The notes under the pieces are model-generated. The model was not told the DNA's origin, made no database searches, and was given only the letters and a program-made list of their open reading frames with translations. A stretch of DNA of 16,293 nucleotides from Elusimicrobia bacterium RIFCSPLOWO2_01_FULL_54_10 (GTDB lineage Bacteria > Elusimicrobiota > Elusimicrobia > 2-02-FULL-39-32), in the NCBI GenBank assembly GCA_001799975.1, contig MGUQ01000007.1, forward strand, positions 23,227 through 39,519. Reading direction: 5' to 3'. Every line of letters begins with the position of its first letter. Position 1 is the first letter of the stretch. Shown in pieces: positions 8,061-13,510 of the stretch. Position numbers and translations under genes: made by a program.

Positions 8061-8860
8061 AAATCGCGTTCTTAGGCGCGGGGAATATGGGCACCGCGCT
8101 CATGTTGGGCGCAGTCAAGGCCAAGATTTTAAAGCCCGCTCAGATCACCGCTTTTGACGTGAACGAGGACGCCTTAAAAACCGTCAAGAAGAAAGCGGGC
8201 GTTAAAATCGCAGGAAACGTCCAGGTAGTGGTGCCGAGCGCAGACTATATTTTTATCTGTGTGAAGCCCCAGCAGATGAACGGACTTCTGACAGACTTGA
8301 AGGGCTCAGTTTCTGACACACAGTGCTTGATAACGATTGCCGCGGGAGTCAAAACCGGAAAGATTGAAGCGGCGTTTTCACCTCAGAGAATTCCGGTGGT
8401 TCGTGTGATGCCCAATACGCCGGCGCTTCTGGGAGAAGGCGCGAGCGCCGTGTGCGGCGGAAAGTACGCCAAGCCGGCCCACATCAAATTTGCAGTCAAG
8501 TTCTTTTCAGCTGTGGGCAAGGCGGTAGTTCTGCCCGAATCAGCGTTTGACGCCGTGACGGCAGTTTCAGGCTCCGGCCCAGCCTATGTATTTTATCTGG
8601 CCGAAGCTCTGGCCTCTGCAGCGCGAGCGGAAGGCCTGCCAGACGCAGAAGCGCGGATTTTGGTAGATCAGACGCTTCTTGGGGCAGCCAAGATGCTAGC
8701 CGAAGGCAAGCCGCCGGAAGAGCTGAGACAGAATGTGACCTCGCCCGGAGGCACCACGGAAGCGGCGTTGAAGCACCTGGAAGCTGCTGGGTGGAAACGA
8801 ATTTTCGAGCAAGCCGTTCGCAAAGCTAGGGAACGGTCGGACGAGCTGAGCAAGATTTAG
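8057..8860 (+). CDS. proC: Pyrroline-5-carboxylate reductase
   Basis: Reduces pyrroline-5-carboxylate to proline with NAD(P)H, the last step of proline synthesis. The 267-residue product opens with the dinucleotide-binding motif KIAFLGAGNMGTALM (2-16). It has PVVRVMPNTPALLGEGASAV in the middle, AVSGSGPAYVFYLAEAL (169-185) and the signature ending in NVTSPGGTTEAALKHLE near 231-247. The start is a GTG overlapping the yggS stop, with GGGGGAGA just upstream as ribosome site. The yggT gene often found after proC is absent; yggU follows after 24 bases. Length and motifs are normal and the assignment is secure. Confidence 0.97.
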   Translation: MKIAFLGAGNMGTALMLGAVKAKILKPAQITAFDVNEDALKTVKKKAGVKIAGNVQVVVPSADYIFICVKPQQMNGLLTDLKGSVSDTQCLITIAAGVKTGKIEAAFSPQRIPVVRVMPNTPALLGEGASAVCGGKYAKPAHIKFAVKFFSAVGKAVVLPESAFDAVTAVSGSGPAYVFYLAEALASAARAEGLPDAEARILVDQTLLGAAKMLAEGKPPEELRQNVTSPGGTTEAALKHLEAAGWKRIFEQAVRKARERSDELSKI

Positions 8861-8884
8861 AAGACTCATACTGGAGGGAAAACC

Positions 8885-9148
8885 ATGGTCATCCGAGTGC
8901 GAGTGATTCCAAACGCAAAAGAAAATGACGTTGTAGGACGAGTGGGCAGCACCGTGCGCCTCAAAGTGGCGGCTCCCGCCATCGACGGCCGCGCCAACAA
9001 TGAACTCTGCCGTTTCTTGGCTGATTTCTTTGAAGTCCGTCCCAAATCCGTGAAAATCGTCCGCGGAGAAAAGGGCAGAGAAAAGACCGTCGAAATCGAA
9101 GGCCGTTCTGAAGAAGAACTGCGCTACGTGATGGAGTCGATTCCCTGA
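8885..9148 (+). CDS. yggU: DUF167/YggU-family small protein
   Basis: A small conserved protein of 87 residues with no established biochemical function. Seen: IRVRVIPNAKENDVVG at the N-terminus, then LKVAAPAIDGRANNELCRFLADFF, the family signature (KV.APP..G.AN..L...L), then KIVRGEKGREKTVEIEG, all typical of DUF167. A clear Shine-Dalgarno GGAGGG (8873-8878) precedes the ATG by six bases. It sits after yggS and proC, as it does in many bacteria. Its stop codon TGA overlaps the probable CTG start of mtnA (CTGA, 9145-9148), and a GGAG inside its 3' end probably serves as the mtnA ribosome site. Confidence 0.93.
   Translation: MVIRVRVIPNAKENDVVGRVGSTVRLKVAAPAIDGRANNELCRFLADFFEVRPKSVKIVRGEKGREKTVEIEGRSEEELRYVMESIP
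9133..9147 (+). promoter_or_regulatory. Internal Shine-Dalgarno and CTG start that decide the mtnA N-terminus
   Basis: GGAG at 9133-9136, eight bases before CTG at 9145-9147. The CTG shares four bases with the yggU stop (CTGA). Between the CTG and TTG 9211 the mtnA frame is open and encodes family-like sequence, but it contains no ATG, GTG or TTG. Confidence 0.6.
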
Positions 9149-10230
9149 AGCTAAAAGATTCCGTCCGGGCATTCCGCTGGACAAAGTCACCTAAAAAAAA
9201 GCTCCACATCTTGGACCAGCTCCTCCTCCCGGGGAAGGAGACCTGGATTCCTTGCGCCAACCACAAACAGGTGGCCGCCTGCATTAAACACATGAATGTG
9301 AGGGGAGCCCCCGCCATCGGCTGTGTGGCGGCTTACGGGCTGGCCCTGGCTGCGCAGGAAAAGAAGTTTTCTTCCACGCAGGCCCTGATCACCTACCTCA
9401 ATTCCGCCAAAGCAACCCTTGCCGCCACGCGTCCCACGGCTGTGAACCTCTTTTGGGCTTTGGAGCGCATGAAAGGATTCTTTTCCGGAGATTCCGTGAA
9501 AGAAATCCAGGAAACTTTGGAACGCGAAGCCATCAATATTTTTGAAGAAGATCTGGCCGCCAACCGCCGCATGGGCGAGCTGGGCGCGGAGCTTTTTCCT
9601 CAAAACGCGGTCATTTTGACACACTGTAACACGGGCAGTCTGGCCACATCCGGCTGGGGCACGGCGCTAGGCGTCATCCGCACGGCATATGAGCAAGGCA
9701 AGGTAAAGAAAGTGCTCGTGGACGAAACCAGACCGTATCTGCAGGGTGCGCGCTTGACGGCCTGGGAACTCAAAAAAGATGGGATTCCCTACGAACTCAT
9801 CACCGACAACATGGCGGCTCACATGATGAAAACAGAAAAAGTGGACGCAGCCATTGTGGGCTCAGACCGCATTTCTGCCCAAGGCGATGTGGCCAACAAG
9901 ATCGGAACTTACGGCGTGGCAGTGCTTTGCAAATATCACAACATTCCCTTTTATGCCGCGGCGCCCACCAGCACCATCGATTTGAAGATGAGCGAAGGCC
10001 GGAACATTCCCATTGAAGAGCGGTCTGTGAAAGAAGTGACGCACATCCGGGGGAGCGCCATTGCGCCCGCGGGCACCGTGGCGCGCCATCCTGCCTTTGA
10101 TGTGACCCCCCGGGAGCTTGTGACCGCCATCATCACGGAAAAAGGCGTCGCCCGGCCCCCCAGCGCGGCCAGCATCGCCGCGCTTTTTCAGACTCACGCT
10201 CCCAAGCAAGCGGCTCTCGCCGCCATTTAA
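9145..10230 (+). CDS. mtnA: S-methyl-5-thioribose-1-phosphate isomerase (eIF2B-like fold), probable CTG start
   Basis: Converts methylthioribose-1-phosphate to methylthioribulose-1-phosphate in methionine salvage; some relatives act on ribose-1,5-bisphosphate. Seen: MNVRGAPAIGCVAAYGLALA near residue 51, RPTAVNLFWALERM, THCNTGSLATSGWGTALG with the catalytic Cys, ETRPYLQGARLTAWEL, and IVGSDRISAQGDVANKIGTYG with the catalytic Asp. These match Bacillus-type MtnA. The first recognised start codon is TTG 9211 (339 residues), but the open frame upstream encodes SVRAFRWTKSPKKKLHILDQ, which aligns with the usual N-terminal segment (VEWK...ILNQQKLP in B. subtilis). I therefore place the start at CTG 9145, overlapping the yggU stop, with a Shine-Dalgarno eight bases before; this gives 361 residues. 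No other salvage genes are visible, but metH is in the same operon. Confidence 0.9.
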   Translation: MKLKDSVRAFRWTKSPKKKLHILDQLLLPGKETWIPCANHKQVAACIKHMNVRGAPAIGCVAAYGLALAAQEKKFSSTQALITYLNSAKATLAATRPTAVNLFWALERMKGFFSGDSVKEIQETLEREAINIFEEDLAANRRMGELGAELFPQNAVILTHCNTGSLATSGWGTALGVIRTAYEQGKVKKVLVDETRPYLQGARLTAWELKKDGIPYELITDNMAAHMMKTEKVDAAIVGSDRISAQGDVANKIGTYGVAVLCKYHNIPFYAAAPTSTIDLKMSEGRNIPIEERSVKEVTHIRGSAIAPAGTVARHPAFDVTPRELVTAIITEKGVARPPSAASIAALFQTHAPKQAALAAI

Positions 10231-10244
10231 CTTTTACCCATACC

Positions 10245-13037
10245 ATGAATTATTCCGATACAGTCCATTTGCCCAAGACCTCTTTTCCCATGAAGGCGGA
10301 TTTGCCCAAGCGGGAACCGCTCATGGTGGAGTTCTGGCAGAAAATCGGCATTTACGAAAAAATCCTGCGCAAGAACAAGAGCAAGAAGAAATTTGTCCTG
10401 CACGACGGCCCGCCCTATGCCAATGGCCACATCCACATCGGCCACGCGCTCAATAAAATCCTGAAAGACATGATCGTCAAATATCGTTCGCTTTCTGGTT
10501 TTGATTCACCTTACATTCCGGGCTGGGACTGCCACGGGCTTCCCATCGAGCACGCGCTCATGAAAGATTTGAAGGCCAACAAGCATACGGTGGACATCCT
10601 GGACTTCCGCAAGAAAGCGGCGGAGTTTGCCATGAAGTTTGTGGAGATCCAAAAAAACGAGTTCAAGCGCCTGGGAATTTTTGGGGATTGGGAGAAGCCC
10701 TATCTGACGCTTGCGCCGGGATATGAGACCATCATCTTGAAAGCTTTCCGGGAGCTTTTCGAGAAGAATTTGATCTACCGGAGCAAGAAGCCCGTGCAGT
10801 GGTGTGCCTCCGATGAAACCGCGCTGGCAGAGGCGGAAGTGGAGTATGAGGAGAAAGAATCGCCGGCGGTATATGTAAAATTTCGCGTAAAAATGGCGCC
10901 ACATGGATTAGCCGCGAGCAACTTAAATTTCATTATCTGGACAACAACACCATGGACATTGCCCGCCAATGTTGGCGTGATGCTACATCCAAATTTGGAA
11001 TATGCGATTGTTCATATAAAGAAAAATAATGAATACTGGATTCTCTTAAAGAGTCTTGTCGCAAGCGTATTGGAGTCCAAACTTAAGTTCACTGTGGAGG
11101 ACTATGAAATAAAGGAAACTTTAAAAGGGGGTGCATTTTCGGCTTGGACGTATATGCGCATTTTTCCTGTATCAGGAAGTATTCAGGATGGAAAAGTGAT
11201 TTTAAGCTCATCAGTCTCGTCGGAAGATGGGACGGGCATTGTGCATATTGCTCCCGGACATGGTGATATCGACTATGGCGTGGGACACGTTCAGAATAAG
11301 CTGCCTGTCCTCTCTCCTGTGGATGATGCGGGAAAATACTCGGATGAAGTGGGATACTCTGAACTTAAAGGGCTTTTTGTTTTAAGCAAAGGAAATCAGA
11401 AGATTTTAGAAATGCTTGGAGGCAATCTTGTTCATCAGGAGAAAATACGCCACCCCTACCCCCATTGCTGGCGCTGTAAAAACCCGGTCATCTTCCGCGC
11501 GACCTACCAGTGGTTTTTGAGCGTGGATCATGAAAACTTGCGCCAAAAACTGCTCGCCGAGATCGAAAATGTGCTGTGGGTGCCGCCCTACGGCAAGAAC
11601 CGCATCAAGGGCATGATTGAACAGCGCCCCGACTGGTGCTTATCGCGCCAGCGCCTCTGGGGCACGCCCATTCCCATTTTCTATTGCACGGCTTGCAAAG
11701 AGCCTCTGGCCAACGCGGGAGCCATCAACATGGTGGAAGAAAAAATCGGCCTGGAACCCGACGGCTCTGACGCGTGGTTTCGCGAAAGCCCGGAATATTT
11801 CTTGGACCATGTGGCGCCGTTCAAATGTGAAAAATGCGGCGGCAACAAATTTGAAAAGGGGAAAGATATTCTGGACGTATGGTTTGATTCCGGCGTGTCT
11901 CACGAAGTCGTTTTGAACGGCAATCCGGACATGGAATGGCCCGCATCCCTCTATTTGGAAGGCTCGGACCAGCACAGAGGCTGGTTCCAGAGCTCGCTCA
12001 TCCCCTCCGTGGCGCTCCACGGCAAGGCGCCCTACAAGAGCGTACTCACGCACGGCTTCATCGTGGGCGGAGACGGCAAGAAGATGTCCAAATCCGTCGG
12101 AAATGTGGTGGCGCCCGAAGATATCCTTAAAGAATACGGCGCGGACATTTTACGCTTGTGGGTGGCCGCTTCTGACTACCGCGAAGACATCCGCATCTCC
12201 AAAGACATCATGAAAGGCGTGGCGGAAAACTACAGAAAAATCAGGAACACTCTGAGATATTTGATCGGCAATGTCCACGGTTTTGACGCTTCCAAAGACG
12301 CGGTCGCCCTCTCCGACATGCCGGAAATCGACCGCTGGGCGCTGAACCGCTTTGCCCGGACCGTGGAGTCCGCCCACAAGGCCTACGATGCCTACGAATT
12401 CCATCGTGTGGCGGTGGCCGTGGTGGAATTTTGCGTCCTGGACTGTTCTTCCCTTTATTTTGACGTCATCAAGGACCGTCTTTACACATTTAAAAAGGAA
12501 TCTCTGGAACGCAGGAGCGCGCAGACGGTTCTGCACCACATGCTGACCTCACTTTTGCCGCTCTTGGCCCCTGTGATTTCATTCACCGCGGAAGAAACCT
12601 GGCAGTTGGGCAAGGAAGACGGACTTTGGAAGGAAGAAAGCGTCTTTTTGTCGGACGTCAAGGCGCTTCCTGAGGATTGGAAGAGCGATCAGCTGGAAGC
12701 GCGCTGGGGACAGGTGAGAAAAATCCGCGAAAAAGCTAATCTTTCCCTTGAGACCGCCCGCAAAGACGGCCAGATCGGCAGTTCTCTGGAAGCCAAGGTC
12801 ATTATTTCCGGCGGCGAGGGCGCGGAAAAGGAAATTCTTAGTTCATTTGGTGAAACATTGGCCCCTGTATTTTTGGTATCCCAAGTTGAGATTGGAAACG
12901 GTTCCGGCCCGCTCCAAATCCAGGTGCTCAAAGCGGACGGCACAAAATGCGGCCGTTGCTGGAGATATGAAACCACCGTGGGCTCAAACGTCGCGCATCC
13001 GGACATTTGCGCGCGTTGCGTGAGCATGATTTCATGA
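10245..13037 (+). CDS. ileS: Isoleucyl-tRNA synthetase, bacterial type with C-terminal zinc finger
   Basis: Charges tRNA-Ile and edits misactivated valine. In the 930-residue product the HIGH motif is at 64-67 (NGHIHIGHALN) and KMSKS at 613-617. The CP1 editing domain lies at about 200-400, with TTTPWT at 233-238 and Asp343 in GHGDIDYG, the counterpart of the editing Asp. HPYPHCWRC follows, and a C-terminal zinc finger uses Cys902, 905, 922 and 925 (CGRCW...CARC). The opening NYSDTVHLPKTSFPM is the family's usual N-terminus, so ATG 10245 is right although no Shine-Dalgarno is visible in the 14-base gap after mtnA. Its stop overlaps the lspA start (ATGA). Odd: codons covering the editing domain are clearly AT-richer than the rest, as described in the separate entry. 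Motifs all look intact. Confidence 0.98.
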   Translation: MNYSDTVHLPKTSFPMKADLPKREPLMVEFWQKIGIYEKILRKNKSKKKFVLHDGPPYANGHIHIGHALNKILKDMIVKYRSLSGFDSPYIPGWDCHGLPIEHALMKDLKANKHTVDILDFRKKAAEFAMKFVEIQKNEFKRLGIFGDWEKPYLTLAPGYETIILKAFRELFEKNLIYRSKKPVQWCASDETALAEAEVEYEEKESPAVYVKFRVKMAPHGLAASNLNFIIWTTTPWTLPANVGVMLHPNLEYAIVHIKKNNEYWILLKSLVASVLESKLKFTVEDYEIKETLKGGAFSAWTYMRIFPVSGSIQDGKVILSSSVSSEDGTGIVHIAPGHGDIDYGVGHVQNKLPVLSPVDDAGKYSDEVGYSELKGLFVLSKGNQKILEMLGGNLVHQEKIRHPYPHCWRCKNPVIFRATYQWFLSVDHENLRQKLLAEIENVLWVPPYGKNRIKGMIEQRPDWCLSRQRLWGTPIPIFYCTACKEPLANAGAINMVEEKIGLEPDGSDAWFRESPEYFLDHVAPFKCEKCGGNKFEKGKDILDVWFDSGVSHEVVLNGNPDMEWPASLYLEGSDQHRGWFQSSLIPSVALHGKAPYKSVLTHGFIVGGDGKKMSKSVGNVVAPEDILKEYGADILRLWVAASDYREDIRISKDIMKGVAENYRKIRNTLRYLIGNVHGFDASKDAVALSDMPEIDRWALNRFARTVESAHKAYDAYEFHRVAVAVVEFCVLDCSSLYFDVIKDRLYTFKKESLERRSAQTVLHHMLTSLLPLLAPVISFTAEETWQLGKEDGLWKEESVFLSDVKALPEDWKSDQLEARWGQVRKIREKANLSLETARKDGQIGSSLEAKVIISGGEGAEKEILSSFGETLAPVFLVSQVEIGNGSGPLQIQVLKADGTKCGRCWRYETTVGSNVAHPDICARCVSMIS
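10870..11446 (+). other. Composition-shifted block inside ileS (editing domain)
   Basis: Hand counting gives about 42% G+C for 10921-11460, with one 60-base line at 28%. The 240 bases starting at 10621 are about 51% and the 240 starting at 11521 about 58%. Codons such as TTA, ATA, AAT and TCA become frequent here and are rare in the flanks. The block matches the CP1 editing domain (roughly residues 209-401) and the frame is uninterrupted. Edges are approximate. Confidence 0.65.
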
Positions 13038-13510
13038 TTTTGACCAGGGTTCTGCCGCTTTTTACCGTCATTTCAGTATTTGCCCTGGACCGGTTCGCGA
13101 AGCATTGGGTGCGGAGCGATTTTCTTTACGGTGAATCTAGAGCCATCCTGCCATTTTTCAATCTGACCCACATTGAAAACACGGGCGCCGCTTTTGGCAT
13201 GGGCCAGAACATGAACACCTTCTTCATCGGGCTTTCCGTCGTCATTCTCATCGTCCTTTTTGTTCTGGCGCGCAGGCTGGGCAAGGAGAACATCAAACTC
13301 AAGATTGCCTTTGCTCTGGTGGTGGGAGGCGCTTTGGGGAACTTGTATGACCGCATCATTCAGGGAGGAGTCACGGACTTTCTTGATTTTCATCTGGGAA
13401 ACCACCATTGGCCGGCCTTCAATGTGGCAGACTCCTCGATTTTTGTGGGCGCAGTGCTGCTTGCGGTCCTGCAGTGGAAATCCAAGGCAGCGGAGCCGGT
13501 AAAATCATGA
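13034..13510 (+). CDS. lspA: Lipoprotein signal peptidase (signal peptidase II)
   Basis: An inner-membrane aspartyl protease that cuts the signal peptide from prolipoproteins after lipid attachment. The 158-residue product has four hydrophobic stretches (about 4-18, 62-80, 88-105 and 134-148). It carries the NTGAAFG motif (49-55), the catalytic Asp115 in GGVTDFLDF and Asp133 in FNVADSSIF, with GNLYDRI before the first. The ATG at 13034 is chosen over a TTG at 13007 because it forms an ATGA overlap with the ileS stop and places the first membrane helix at the N-terminus. It also ends in an ATGA overlap with metH. ileS-lspA adjacency is common in bacteria. All catalytic residues are present. 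Confidence 0.96.
   Translation: MILTRVLPLFTVISVFALDRFAKHWVRSDFLYGESRAILPFFNLTHIENTGAAFGMGQNMNTFFIGLSVVILIVLFVLARRLGKENIKLKIAFALVVGGALGNLYDRIIQGGVTDFLDFHLGNHHWPAFNVADSSIFVGAVLLAVLQWKSKAAEPVKS

Noticed and set aside
9211..9213. TTG 9211 as the start of mtnA
   Set aside because: No Shine-Dalgarno lies before it, and it would discard conserved N-terminal sequence encoded in frame just upstream.
13007..13009. TTG 13007 as the start of lspA
   Set aside because: It adds nine residues read from the ileS zinc-finger region; ATG 13034 gives the ATGA overlap seen at other junctions of this operon and a normal LspA N-terminus.
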